This document shows positions 1 to 14,700 of a stretch of 64,000 bases of DNA, piece by piece (the first letter of the stretch is position 1; every line of letters starts with the position of its first letter). Origin of the DNA: Struthidea cinerea (lineage: Eukaryota > Chordata > Aves > Passeriformes > Corcoracidae); NCBI GenBank assembly GCA_013397865.1, contig VZTI01000687.1:1219559-1283558 (forward strand), read 5' to 3'. The translations under genes were made by a program, and so were the position numbers. Below the pieces are notes generated by a model. It did not search any database, was not told the origin of the DNA, and was given only the letters and a program-made list of their open reading frames with translations.

Positions 1-2709
1 ACTTGCCTGTCTTCCTGTTAAAGCTGTGGATCCCAAAAGCTTGGTCAAGGCTTGATTTTAGTATGGTGCGGTTTGTTACTAAAAATTTATTCCAGTGAAA
101 CTTCCTAGGCCACTTTATCTAAAGTCAGCTTTCAGTGGGATTTGGGACATTCCTTGTAATGCTTGGTGTTCTTTGTGTTGTGTGTGTGGAGTTGTTTGAT
201 TTTTTTTTTTTTTTAATTTTCTTTTTTTCCTGGTTTCTCCCACATTCATTAACTGTGCTTACAATGAGTTTTCAGTGAATTAGTGTCAATGTTCCAGCGA
301 AATCCTTGGCTGTACTGATGACATAAGTGGTGGAGATCTTATTCTGGAATTCTTTCTACTGTCTGCTTGTGTCTGTTAGACCTATTTAGATGAAAATGCT
401 GTAGGCCAAAGGCATTGCCTGTGTGCTTGTTCCCTGCTATAACATTAATGTTTAGAAGTATTAGTAGAGAGATTATTAGGAGGGGAAGTCTAGCACAGAA
501 AAGCTTCCTGTGGATGACTTGGAGTAGTGGTGAATTCTGACAGGGTTCCCATGGTAGTGAGTGTGTTTTCTTTAATACACATTACTCAGATCTTGCTATT
601 GTCTTCTTTATAGTACAGCATGGTGGCTCTATTATTGTCAATACACAAGTTGCCTTAGCAAAACCTTTTGAAGCGCTGTAAAAAAAATACGTGAAACCAT
701 GTTTGGCAAAAAATGCTGAAGGGTTTTATTGGTTCCTGAGTGTGTAGGGAACAGTCTTTTTCCCCTTTTGGCAATCACATGAACTTTTGAATCCAAGTCT
801 TTGTCTCCTTCTCCTCTGCTGTATTCCCATACAAAATTAAATTATTAATTTTTAAATTATTTAACTTTTATTTTAGCAATAGGAGACAATTTGAGCATAA
901 TTAAAGCAATGTATCTGTCTAAATGAGTGAAACCTAATTGGATTTCCATTGTTTAGAGAACATGTCTGCAGTCATTCTTTGTGAATCTGTACATTTCTCT
1001 TTTAGAGCTACAATAAATATTGAAGTCTCACTGTTCAATCTAATGAACATAGCTTTAGATCTGCACTATGATTGCCACTCTCAACTTCCAGAGTGCTCCA
1101 GTGGGTTGAGATGCTGTTCTGCAACTCCTGGTTTCAGCCTTCCTACTGCTGGGGGTTCATACTCTGCCTGTGGGGAGATGCACTGGATCTGGAGATGCTC
1201 AGAGTCATGTGGATAATGAGGAATGATAATACCCGTATTGTTTTAATATTTTTTTTTTAAAAAGTATTTCTGAGTTCTAGTGCTCTTTTGCTAGTCACAA
1301 GCAATTAATGTATGAAATCTCCTAAACCAGAAGATTCTTCACCCAGATCTTAGGTCTGTGTATCCCATAGATAGGCCTTGCCTATTTTTCCTGTACGGTA
1401 CCTTCCGGGGCTTATCTTAATAACACTGTCTTTTGAAAGACTTGTTAGGGCACTATACTGAAGAGCAATACAATAGGAAAAATATTGTTCATTAGATCTG
1501 TATTCTGGATTAGTGCAAATTTGGGAAAATAGTCTGTTTCTCTGTTTAGCTAGAATTCCTCAGATCTCCTCTTAGATTGACAGTAAAGCTCTGTTTTGAT
1601 AAATGTGTGTAGGTAGATGTATACAGGCACCTTTAAACTCATTTAATGTAGCTGTGCCAGTCAGTGGCATGTTAGGATAGCACACAGAAAGCATTTAGTT
1701 TATTATCCCTACTGCTTGAAAATCCATCATTTTATAAAATGTTCTTTAGTTGTGGCACCTAAATGGGGCAAACCTATTTCTTAATGAAGAACATGTTTTC
1801 AGTGTCATATTTGTCATCATTAAGGCTTTGGGAAACTGGGTTAGTATGTTCAGTTGTGATTATGCACTAGCAACATGTGGATGGCAGTGCATCTGCATTT
1901 GGAGGTGGATACGTCTTCTCACGTGGTCTCGTGTGGTTTGTAGCTGTGAATTCCTGTCTCAGCTCTTCTTTACATCTTTAGCGGAACAGTGCTGAAATTA
2001 TTTGATGTGTTCCAGTAAAGCAAATGACAGCACCCACCAACTTTTATTCTTTTTCCATTTGTCTCTTTATTAGATGTGTTTTGGTCACTTTTTCTGTGTT
2101 GTGAGAACATACTGATGTTTTTTGATTTAGCAAGTGTTGCTGCATGAAATGCCTTCAAAAGTAGACTAATGTGGCAAATTTAAATCAGTCATCCTTTAAA
2201 AAATTGAAATCTTGTTTATGTATTTAATTTAGGTGATTAAACTACAATAAAGTTTGTGGCTTTCAGTAAAACTTGCAGTTCCAAAACTTGTCTGTGGTCT
2301 AGATTGATGTCTCTGTTCTAAGAAAGATTTGGCTCAGATGGCTTTTAACAAATTGGGAAAACTAGGGGAAGTAATAATTTTATTTTATTTTGATCTGTAT
2401 CTGTGACAGAGGCTTCTGAAGTGCCCAGCATACAGGTCTTGGGGTGTGGTAAAGGTTGGATGATGATGGTGGTAGTTTCTACCTGTTGTAATTTGACCTG
2501 ACCAAATGGATGCCTGATTCTGAGAAGCCTCAGCTTTAACTAAGGACTGTATTCTGCCAAGTATTATTTCCATCAGCTCTTGCTATTTATAAATATGGAA
2601 GATAAAAAATCAGGAATAATTTTCTAGTGGAAGTGCTGTGTTTTTGCATTTGTTTTCTGTTCTCTAGTTGATATCTTTAGGTTAAATTAAAAGTGCAAAT
2701 TGTGCCTCA

Positions 2710-2745
2710 AACGTGCCTGCTAATCCGTTAGATTAGCAGCACGTT
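2710..2745. repeat. Imperfect palindrome / hairpin, 15-bp stem
   Basis: Arms 2710-2725 and 2731-2745 are reverse complements over 15 base pairs, with a single unpaired C at 2716 and a 5-nt loop CGTTA. The inner arms are CTGCTAATC and GATTAGCAG, so the element also presents two inverted TAATC homeodomain-type cores. Its function is unknown. It is too short for a microRNA precursor. Confidence 0.75.
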
Positions 2746-5700
2746 ACTTCATTGGCAGACCTTGCCTTGTTTTGAGTATTTTTGCCATTGAGGAAATTCA
2801 AGATTGGTGCTCTGCCTTTGAAATAGTTGATTCCTTGCTGACCCTGTGCAAATGCTTTAGTCTTCATCTCCCTGCCTGGGTGCAGTTTAACAATCTCTTG
2901 TGCTGTCCTCTGTCAGTGTGACAGGGCAGGACAGTGTTGTGTAGAGGAGGTGTGGTGTGATGTGATGTGTGACTTGGCTAAAAGCAAGTGCTGTAAGCAG
3001 CTGAAGCTGTACTGCCTGTGATTTTTGGTGTGATGATGTGGATGAGTGAATATGTCAGATTTCAGCTGTTTATTCTCTCTCTATATGTATATATTTTTTA
3101 GATAATTGCAAGTAAACAAGAAGTATTTCCACCACACCCCCTTCTGTCTTTCTCTGTCTTTTTTTTTTTGAGCTTTCTTTCATTTCACTTCCTGGTGGGT
3201 AGATGGTGAGTTTTTGGTCAGATTTATCTATTAAAGTGCTCGTGCATTTTCTCCTGAGGAAGCAAGTATTGTGGATTCTACTCTTGGCAAGTATATCTTC
3301 TTTTACTTATCTTAATATCTTCCCTTCCATTTTTGGTTTGTCTTCTAGTGTTTTCATGAATACAGTTCCTGTCAGCTGGGTGATTTTTGTTTCTTCTTTT
3401 CACCTGGGGTCTTGAAAAGCAGATGCTCCAAAGCTGACTGATTAGGTACCAACACTTTTGGAGAAACAAAACAATTATTATCTGATCTAAGAGTCAGAGC
3501 ATCTGCATAGTTTTACATTATGCAAGCTCTACTTTCATTGATAATTATGTTGGGTAGGTTTTGATTTCTGCCTGTTGTTGATGGTTTTTGTTTGCTTCTG
3601 AAGTAAGAGTAACCTGTAGCCCATCACAGCTGCAGATAATTTAATTCCAAGTCCTTCACCAAGGTCAGTGGGATTTTTTTTGTGCTTTGTATAACATTGA
3701 GCATTTGTTATTCTTAGTTAAAACTTGTTTCATGTGATATGTAAGACTGTAACTCTTCTCTGTAGCACCTTAATATTGTTTGCTTACAGAAGAAGCACTG
3801 TTTATTTAGTTTTTACTGTATTGATAAAACTTGGAAGCTGCTTTTTAATTGTGAAGTCAGAAACGTGTTCTTTAAAAAGATGAAAAACATGTTTTCTGTA
3901 GACAAGTTGTATTTGTAGATTCCACTTCCTAGTTTTGTCTTCATATGGAAGTTTACTGGTTCAGTTATTTAATGACTTTTCTGTGGGATTTTTTTATCAG
4001 TGCAGCTCTTGGTTTTAGTTCTGTGTGAGTTCTTTTTGCAAAAGGAATCCAATGTATGTGTGAGTTACTGAATAATCCTGATGTGCTGGGACTTGTGCTG
4101 TTCTTCAGTGCTGGGACTTTGCTAATAACAGGTCAGAATGGTTTGCACCTCTTAAGTCGTCAATATGGAAAAAATATCAAATAAGATGTAATGAAAAAAT
4201 GGGTTCAGCTCTGATGCAGATAAGAAAGCAATGGCTTAAATAATTGAGCAGTAACAAGTCAAATGCCAATTTTGGAACACGATAATTCAGCCAGGCTCAT
4301 GTTTGTGACAGCTCTGCAGAGGTGAAGAATGGTTCTTGAGGAGGATTTTTTTCTTTCCTCTTCGCAGCGACAGCTTCTGTGCTCCCCTGGGTTGGGGGGT
4401 GGGGAGCTCTTCCCAGCAGCTGCACAGAAACCTGTAAAAGTGCAAGGATGGCCCAGATTCGATGCTGGAGCTTCAGGCAGAGCTCTGCTATATGTTAGCA
4501 CTTGGTCCATGTGACGCTGTTTGACCAGATAAAGGATCTCAATCATGTGCTGATGTGTGACACTACATGAATACATATTCTGTGTGTAGCTAATAGAAGT
4601 GTTTCTCCTATTAAAAAAATGACTCTCCTATATTAGAGATGATTGCGTGCCTCCAACATGATACCTTAACGCAGAAGTTCTAATGCCAAAATGAAACCTG
4701 GTCAATATATCAGGACCATACTGCAGACATTTTATAGTTTGGTGCTTAACCTTTGTGTGACTAAAATTAAAAGCGTTATAATACTTTCCTTCTGTAAAAA
4801 TGTGGTATTCTGTATCTTTCTGTCAGTATATTATTTGATAAATGGTGTGCTCTGCAGAGTAATTAAGGGATGACTCTGAATAATGAGCTAGTTTAGAGTA
4901 TCATCTGCTCAAAATCCAAGTGTACCTCTACCTTTGCCTCTGCTTGTTTTCTTGGTATGCCCGTAGTAGATCTTTATTGTGGATAAGCTGGTTACCTGTT
5001 GGTAGTTCTGTCTGGTTTCCAGGTGTCCCCAGCCAGTGGAAAGGGAAGACCAGTGATACATGAACCATCTCACAAAATTTCTATTTAAGAGGAGCAGTGT
5101 CAGGATGTGCTTCTGGGTTGCAGCAAACATGCAATTGCAGCTAAAGTAGATATAAGAGAACTTTCACCTAATGCCTGTGGATATGGTTGCAATAGAGTAG
5201 CAACAGTCTGAGATTTTTATGTGGGCTAGCTGCCTGAATATTTACCAAAGGTCTGTATGGTTTCCTCTGCCTCCACCATCAGTGGTGAAGCTTATTGTAG
5301 TTACACCCTTACTGATAAGTGTTTGAGTTAGGCTTTTCTCTGTGCTTAGGAAAAGAAAAGGATTAATGCCTGTTCTTCCAGCAGAACACAGATAACCTCT
5401 CTTGACCCTGGTGATCAAGTCTATTCCCCTTTTATCTTAGCATTCTCCAAGGCACCAATCTGAAGCCATGAAACGCATGATCTGAAACGTCCCCCTGTAC
5501 TGGTTTAGAGGCTGCTTTTAGAAGAGCTTGCCTTCCTTTCCCTCTTAGGCTGGCATTCTCTGCAGGGGTGTCCTCTTGTAGTATGACATAGGAAGACGTT
5601 GTGACAGAGGATGATGAAATATTTTTAGTGTGTGCTCCATTAATTTTGACAACTTGGATTTGTTTGTGCTTTTTATATGCCAGTGTGTGTATTTCCAGAT

Positions 5701-8700
5701 ATGTCAATATATATGTAGAGACAATGTATGGGATTTTTTAATATGTCACCGTCTCTTATAGAGAACATCTGCTCTGAAATTGTTAGAACAATATACAGTG
5801 ATGCTTATTTAAAATGTGTTCTAGTAGTCACTGTGTACCCAGGCAGTTTAATAAATCAGTAAAAGATTTCAAATGTAGTTGAATACCCTACCCAGTTAAT
5901 GACACTTACTGTTTGGAATTTCATCAATCATAACATGTCACATTTTATAGACTATAATTGTGTGACCTTTTCATTAAATTTTCATAGCAAAAGACTATGA
6001 CAAAGGCATTAGCTTTGGAGTTTTGAATCTGAAAAATTCATAATATAGATAACATAAATGCAAGGCTTGCATGTGTGTGTTAAAATAGTAAATGGTTTAA
6101 AGTAGCACAGGCATACTTAGTACTGTGTTGGCATAGTTTTCCCCTTCAGATGTTGATTTGGAATGTGAAGCCTCTTCCTATATGTGCTAGAGCAGAGCTA
6201 AACTCTAATGTCACTTACAGGAGAAATTTAATACAAGCAGCTTGTGCAGAACTGACCTGCTGCCATGGTAGCATGTAATATATTTAGCATGCATGTGTCT
6301 AGTAACCCTGTGATCTTACACAAGTGAATAAAACAGGGAAGCTCTCAAAAGTTAACATTTCTGTGAGTTTCCAGAGTTCTGTTAGTTAAACAAAATGTTA
6401 CCAAACTATTTAAAGAGACTCAGTTTGTAACTGGGTTGTAACCAACTCAGAATTTGGAATGCTGCAGCAATGTCTCTGCATATCGGTGTAAGAGAGACAG
6501 AATTCAAAAGTAGTTGGATTTTTTAATCCACCATAATTTTAGGAGTGTTTCATTTTGGTTTTTTTTGGCTGTTACGGTTCAGTTTCCTGCTACCACGGTG
6601 ACTAAAGATTAAATTTTAAATGAAATCTGAAAATAGCAATCTGATCCTCAGGTACTTAATCTTTTAAGTAAACCCACAAATGTAAATTTTGGCAGTTCTG
6701 TGATATTGTCAGAATGTCTTGGTATCATCTGTGCTTAAAAGCTGAAGTGTCACTTACATGCCTTCTGCAGATTTAACAGGACACCATTTGGGAGATGATA
6801 AGCAGGGAAGAGTGGCACGCATAAGTCCTCTATCAAGGCAACGTTAAAAAGTGGATAATCTGTTTAATGGAATATAATCTCGCTTATGCAAAATTCTAAT
6901 AAAATTGAGTATTTTCCCTGCTGATTTGTTGCAGAAAGTCTGATGTTGATGTTGGTTTACAATTTAGGGGTTTTTGATGTCTTGTGCTGAGCGGAGAGAG
7001 GTGATTTGCTCATTGTCCCCTGCTTTGTTGCACGATCCCATTTTCCCTGTGGTAGCAGTGAGGTTCTTGCATGGCAGCTGTGGGCCCAGGTGAGTAGAAA
7101 TGTCCTGGGCTGGATCTACACAGCAAAGTGCAGCTTTAATACTGAATGTGGGACATGATGTTCTAACAACACATTGCTAAACAATTTCTGTAGTCTCAAG
7201 CTTGCATGACTGCGTTCCTTAAGCTGGAAGATTCAGCTGGGTTCTAAATGCTTTGGGAGTTCCTTGCTCTTCCAGGTCAGGTGGTCCCATGTCCTGCCAG
7301 TGAGACTTGAGTGAAAGGAGGGGAATGAAGGCTTCCACCTTTCCCCAGTTGTAATTTTAACATGTATCTCTTCCAGCTATCAGCTTTTTCCATCTTCCTG
7401 TTGAGAAGTCTGTGTAGGCACTTTCTTCTGAATAATGGGTTGTTGGATTTTGGGTTTTTATTGTATTCTAGATGCATTGTCATTATGGACCAGTGAACTC
7501 TTTCAAAGATTGAAGATACTTTGTATTGATTTCTGTAGTTTTGGTAGATACTGCATTTGCAGAAAAATTGCGAAGAAGCACAGTAGATTTTGTGTACTTT
7601 TAAGGATGCACATAGTAAAGTAGCATTAAAATGTCTTAAACGTAAGTGAGAACTGAAATTTATTCCATAAAGCATCAGTTATAGCATATGTACTGGTCCT
7701 GTTTCTAGCCGTACAGGGTGTAGTTGTGTTGGAAGCTATGGTTGGTATTTTTAAGTGTTTCAAAATATCGGTAATCTTCTTGCACAAGCCCCTAAGTTAA
7801 TGACATACAAAAACAACAAGTTCCCTTTAGAGTTCCCATTTTGTTTTTCCATAGCAGCCTGGAGCTGAGACACTGCAGAACCACCAGTGGAAACTCGGAC
7901 CTCTAGCAAAAGTAGCAGCCTGTTTGTAGTGGGTTAGTCAGTGCTATTGACAAATGTTTCTTAACTTCAGTTTCATGATTTACTTTTCTTTCCTCGTGGC
8001 TGTTCTAAATAATTTTTTTGCAAGAACTGAGTCTTGTGCTTAATTGAATTAATTTTCAGAAGGCCAAAGAATATAATGTGCATCCTTGAAAGACCTTCCC
8101 TTAAGGTGAAATCCTCAAAAGTGAATGAAAATCAGTTTCTTTTTAATGCCTGTTTGAATTTACTAAATTTAAAAAGCCAGGTCTGTGTCTTTGTTCTGGC
8201 ATCAAATTGGATAAAATGTCACAGATAAAACTTCCTACAGATAAACTTATTGTTAACTCTTTCTGCTGCTGTCCTCTGCCACACTTCTGCTTTTGAGGAC
8301 TTGCTCTTCTTTCTTCCAGCTGTGTATGGTGAGCATTTTCTCTGAAGGAACTGCGCTCATTCAAGAAAGAACAAAGCACTGAGACTTGAGAGCATCACAC
8401 CTCTATATGGGAATTTTAAGGGGCTGTTACTATCCTGTTCAGGATATTTTGGTTTCTGTTCCACCTAGGCAAGGGCACCCATTTGACTAAAATGAGATTT
8501 TTGAATCAGAGGATTCACTAAATAGACTAAATAAGTCTTCCTTTCCATGCCCAAGCTGACATCTTGCAGCTAATGCAGATGGAACGATTTGGCAGCATCA
8601 GGGTGTGAGAGCAGGAGTCTTGGTTTACCCTGTTTAAACTAAAGCTCAGTGCTGCTTTAAGTGTTGTTATTCCTGTGCAGTGGATCTGGTTCATGCATGC

Positions 8701-11700
8701 AGATCTCTTCCTGAACTGTGCAGTGATGGTGGCCTTAAGATTTTATGTGGTGCTGTTTCTGTTGTGGAATACTAAAGGGTTTGTGTTATTTTGGGTAAGT
8801 GAAGCTTACAAAGGGGAGTGCCTGCCACCTCTAAAGGCTTGCTGAGGTTGTTAATCAGATATTACCATCAAAATGAAGTACATTCAGTGGTAGACAAAGA
8901 GGAAGGAAACCTACCAGAAGCTAGAAGGAAGAATCTCTACAAGTGTCGTTAGTGTAACATGTTAAGAGTGGTGTCTGCTAGAAGTACAGGGTAAGCTTGT
9001 TTTGATTCCTATCTTCCTTTGAAAGCAGGCAAATGTTTATAGTGTGGAGGATGTCTCCACCCCTCCCTCAGTGAAGCTGTGTGCTGGAGAAAATGATGAC
9101 ACTGGATGTTGGTGAATTCTTACAAATCTAAACATAGCCCGTAATCATAGGTGTGTCTGTGCAGGGGTAAAACTGTATGAGCTCCAGATGAAATAATAAG
9201 ATCAAGTTTTGAGAGCTAGATCCAACTCAGTGCTCAACGTTCTGGGTTATACTAAGAAGTCTTTGTTTCAAATCTCAGTTTAAAAATCTGTTAACTTGGC
9301 AGCAGGATGCAGTCTGCTGAAAAACCAACTAGCAATCTGTAGTTCATCTGAATGCAGGGAGTGAATTGCTGGAAAGATCCCTTTCTCTCAGTGGGAAGAC
9401 AGAATTTTGTAGTCACAGTGTTGTTTTCAATTTTCTTTAAGCAAGTCTGAATGCATTTCCTTACAACTTCTGTAATCCTACCTCAAAGCAGAGGATATGA
9501 GGTGAGAATGGAAAAGTAGAACTCAGTCATCAATACAGTTTCCTAATTAAAATCTACTTCGCTAATTCCAATTCTCATGAGCTGTCAGGAGTATCTTGTA
9601 TTTTGGCATACAGCTGTTCCAGTGTTGGCTCTGAGTTGGCTGTTTAGGTCTTATTAAGCAATGTGTGGCCTCATGTGCAAGACTTGCAAAGCATCATGAA
9701 AGAGCACGACAGGATGGAACTGGATGCTGAAGGTTTCTTGTGGTATGATTTGTAGCCAGAGTTAGAGCTTTGTTGCTGTGTATCTGTGTTGCAATGAGGT
9801 AGTCCAAGTTCTCAGGGTGGTGTAGAAAAGCAGGTATGTTCAAAGGTATTCCAGTATTGTAGGGGAAAACACATTTTCAGTACAGGCCAGAGCAGCAATA
9901 ATAGAGCTGAAGAGGCCCTGCATGTGCTATCCCTTCTAGGCTGTGTCTTTGCTGAGGCAGGTGAAATTGGAGAGCAGAGCACTGCTATCTGCTGTTCGCC
10001 AGCTTGCTGTCAATATTTATTGCTTCAGCTGCTGCAAGGCTTCCAGTCAGCATATGAGAGAGAAATGCTTTAATGTCCTGAAGGCCCAGAGTACTCAACA
10101 ATGAAGTTTTTTTAAGAGGAGTTAAGATTTCTTGCAGGTGCAAGAGTGCTTCTCAGCAGGTTCTTGAAAGCAGTGTATAAACTGTGTGCCAGTTTGCTGT
10201 GGTTCACTTTTTGTTCATATAACTCCATATAATCATGTTCACAGGTTATTTATGTAGAATGAGTAAAACGAGATATTGTAAAATAATTAAGTTAGCATCT
10301 GATTCTAGCATACAGAATCCACTTTAATAAATATATTTAACGTCTAATATCTGAGTGGTTTTTTTCCTAGATAAAGAAGTGTATTTTTAGAAAGACAAAA
10401 TTCCTTATCATACGAGAAAGGAACAGAAAAGATTGCAGATTCTTTCATGTGTATTCTAGTGATACTGGTAGATAAATAAAAATCATTTCTGTGTCTAAAT
10501 AAGTCTATCACTTCACACGAGGAGTTCAACACCAACTTGTGTTGAACTTTAACGCACTTCTCCCAGCTCACTGGTTGACTGAGGTGTCTGAACTTACACA
10601 TTGCACACTTTCAGCTACCAGGGCTACAGGCAGTATCCAGGTTTCATGGTGGAACGCAACTGCTCTTACCACAATACACCTTCAAGAAGTCATTCACAAC
10701 TAACTGCTTTGTACTTGCTTTACAACTCAAATATGGTTCTTAAGGGCTCTTAGCTAGGATTTTGTCAGAGATGAAGAAGACAGCATGGATGGAAAGGATC
10801 CAGCAGTGTGTGTGAAATATGCACTGTTTTGTGTATTTTCCAAGCAGGTTTAAATCATTGATGCAATAATTATATGCTGAGATGTCCACTCTGACCATCT
10901 AATAGTGCAGGAGATCATGCAGTCTTCTCTTCTGACATGGTTTCAGGGCTGCTTCTTGGTGTTTCTGGCAGTTTCTGGTTTCTCATTTTTAATGCATAAT
11001 TGCAGGTCTGGATGGCCAGCTATATTTATAGTCTGATTCCTGATGGACCCTGGTTATTGTCAGGTCTGGGCATCAGGTACTGCTTGGCCAACTAAGTGGT
11101 GAAGATGAAGACGTCTCTCTTACAGTTTCAAACAGCTCACATTTGCATCTGATGTTTCATGTCAAAGGTAAATGAATATACTTGTTTAAATGTAAGAGGT
11201 TTTCAATAAGGGGAGTCTACAATAATCTGAAACTGTCTGAGCTTCTGCTTCAGATTTGTGGCTACTTAATGCAGTTGTGTAAATAGCCCAGCTGCCTTTC
11301 AAATACATTAAGATCCAATTTCTATGATACCTTTCTTTTCTCAATATTCCTTGCTCTTGTTGAGCTCCTCAGTGATGTAATACATTACTTGTGTAGTAGT
11401 TTATCAGGAGGGCTTTGTGTATTTGTGTGGATCACTTAACTGGTTCTTGCTTGGGACCTTGATTAAAGTTTTTCTGGCCCTTCACTTAAACTTCTGTCCA
11501 CTGAATCTTCTAATTCACCCTTTTAGTGGCTCTCTTCAGGTAAGATGTTTGTCAGGGTTTGTTGACAGAAAGAGAGAAATGGAGATATTTTTTAAGTTTT
11601 GAAGATTTCTGTTTTTAATACAATAATGGGAAGAAATGGATGAGAATTTTCTCTTCTGTTTCTAGTTGTGGAATATTTCACTCCAGGAGCTGTTGAATGA

Positions 11701-14700
11701 GATATTTGAATACATGTTGCTATCTACCACTTGAATCACTTAGCTTTGCTGTGAAGCAGTAATGTTACTTAGGGTCAAACAACTTAATTTTTCCATTTGC
11801 AGCAATGTGCAAGAAAGAGCAAATGTAAAAATTATTTCACCTGTCTTGCAGGTATAACAAGTAATAGGGTTACTGTAGCATCCTGAATTTCAACTTATCA
11901 ACTGAACCATATTAACTATGTGTGCTGGTTTCTTGCGAAGGCAATAACAGTTTCAAAGTTAGTTTTAGAATTACGTTTCTGTTCAGAGAACAGCTTATAT
12001 TCAGAGACTAGGTTTTACCTGAAGAGTCAATGTTCTATTATCAGTGAAGTTTAGGTGACATTTTTACAAGAGAATCCAAGTGGCTGGGTTAATGTTAATG
12101 ACATATGAGTGCCCAGACTATTGGGCATCACCTGCCAAAAAAGAAAAAGATTTATATGCAGAAGCAGAATAATTTTGAACAATATTCTTGCTGCTTTTCT
12201 TGATAAAAACAGAGTTTACCACAGTAAGTTTAGGTGTTGGGGTCTGGATCCTAATGTACTAAACTTCTGGTTTTAATGACTTGCCCTGTACTTGATTTGG
12301 ACAGTCTTAGCTTGTGATTGATTTTAAAAATACGGACATCCAGATGGAGGGCAGTAACACCGTTAAGATGAAGTGCTAGTGCTTGTACTTGGATCGATAA
12401 AATGTTTTGGACTGTAAGGAATTTCATTCTAGGTTGCTTTTAAAAGTGGCTGCTGACATTGGAGAGGTCATGGGAGTTAGACGGTTTCTTGACTGTGGTG
12501 CCCAGCACCATTTTCCTCAGTTCTTTGATGTTGCCTAAGTTCTGCCTGCATGTACTCCTTCTGCAGATTATCACAGCTGAGGTGTAGCTGAGTGGATTCA
12601 TCTCACTTGTATGTTCTTTTATTATTTGCTACCTGTCTGCCTTGGATTCTGAAATGTTTAGATTACAAAGAAACTATTTCCATGCATGTCTGGAGAGGAC
12701 CTGCTCTGTGATCTGCTGTAGCTCCCCCACCAACAGCAATTGTGCTTTATTTTATTTAAATATGATAGGACTATTTGCTTAAAACAATGCAGAGACGGGA
12801 ATAATCCTTTGAAATGTGGTTTTAATAGCTTAGAAGTACTAAGTATTTAGTGTATACTTGGTATAGCTTTTAAAATTTTTATTTAGAAGTTTGAACTGGT
12901 GGTGTATCTGAATTTTAAAAGCAGAGATTTGAGTTTTGAAAAAAGGCTGTGGCAGCCACAGAGTAAGAAATTTACCACTAATCTTTGTTAGGAACACGTA
13001 GGCGTCTTTATGGTTTGCTGAGTGTCTTTCTGAGGCATGCAGGCTGCTTGAAGCATTATGTTGTCGTGTCTGTCTGGTTTATAATTGTTACACTTCAACA
13101 ATATGACTGCATGCTGTCATTTAATCAGACATGGAATAAATTATCAAGAAAGCTTTCTGGATAATTGTTCAGTGATTTAAAGCTTCTTATAGATCACTGA
13201 TGTGCGTTCTCTCTTGTATTTGTTCTTGGGTTTCCTGTCCTATTCCCTTTAAGGGAGGGGGGGGTTGTCACGTGGAATCTTCTGGAAGACTGGAAGCGTG
13301 TAGTTGGTAAGAAAGAGAAATGGTGTAGAGACTGCCTGTCACAGTAGGTTAAAAAAAAAACTAACAAAAACCCAGCGCATATGGGAGTTGTGCAAGAAGC
13401 TTGGAGCCTGTGGCTTGTGCAGAGCATGATGAAAAACTGATCTATAACATCAGGAAGAGGCAGATAACTGAGGATGAGCCAAACCTTGGGAAGATGTTTC
13501 CCAAGTACAAAACGGGAGCATACAGCGCTCTGCGTCACAAAGCCACTGTTGACTGAAGCCAAACTTGGAAGCCAGAGCCTATCTTGCAAGGGCACAATAT
13601 GCAAGGAAGAATCTTGTTTATAATCCTTCTATTTTCCATTCTCTCATCTACTCACATTTGTCCCTTGCTGAGAACTTCAACAAAATCTGGCATTGTTAGG
13701 TTTGAAGCCTGACTTGAGGAAGTTCTCTGTAGGATAAGGTATAAGCAAAACCACAGAACACTGTGGCTGCCTTCGTATCCCATTACATTCCTGAAGTCAG
13801 CTGTAAATGTTTTTGATTGCTGTAATGTTTGTTCAGGAACATGCGTTGAAGTTGCTGTCCTGCGGCTGTTTGTTGTATTACCTCAACAGTTGCACTTGGC
13901 AGGCACAGGGGACAGTCTCCCTCTCTGTAAAAAGTAAAGAATTACTAGAAGTTTACTTACTAGTAAGTGTGCAGAACTTCATGGAGTTTCAGAACTCTTG
14001 CTGCAAATCCAAAAAATCAGTTTGCTGAAGTACCAAAGTGGTACAATTTTCTACGTTAGGTAAACAGTGTTAAATAAGATGACCTCATAATTTATGTTCT
14101 CGGTTTTTTTTCCAGTAGGAGAAGGTAAAAGACAGACGCAAATGGGTTTTATCTACATCTCTCCTAGGGAGAAATCTGCTGTGGCTTTCTACTCTCAGCT
14201 TGGGAAACTGTGCCAGTTATACACCAGTCAGTTTGAATATACTGAGCACAGACACTGCTTTACCTGACTGTAGAATTGCTGCTTTGACGTTTGCTACAAG
14301 GAAAGTGAAGTGCAGCCTGCAGAATTTGAACGCAGTTTTCAAGAGGCTATTTGAAGGATAAGGTTAATAGATCTCATAACAGTGCCCTACAGTATGTGCT
14401 GTGTTCTGAGTATTTTTTTCTGCCTGTCTTTATTTGTATACATTTTAAGTCTTATGTCAGGATGCTGCTTGATTTAGCTCAGTTGGCACCTTGTTTAATT
14501 TTGAACTGTGTGTAAAAGTAGTGCACTGTATTTATGCTTTTCGGTGTTTATATTTTCTGCAAAATAATCTAGCTGTAAGATGTAGTTATGGTAAGTCAGA
14601 ACTTATATAGATGGATATTTTTGTCTAGTTTTGGTTTATGAATGTTCAGTTCTTTACATGTAGGTTATTGATTGAGATTCTAAGTGATTGTAAAATAGTG

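Noticed and set aside
12490..12530. REST-like half site (CAGCACCATTTTCC)
   Set aside because: Only the left half resembles the RE1 motif; the right half is missing.
13194..13604. 136-codon minus-strand open frame
   Set aside because: No recognisable motif, no upstream promoter or splice context and no similarity known to me.
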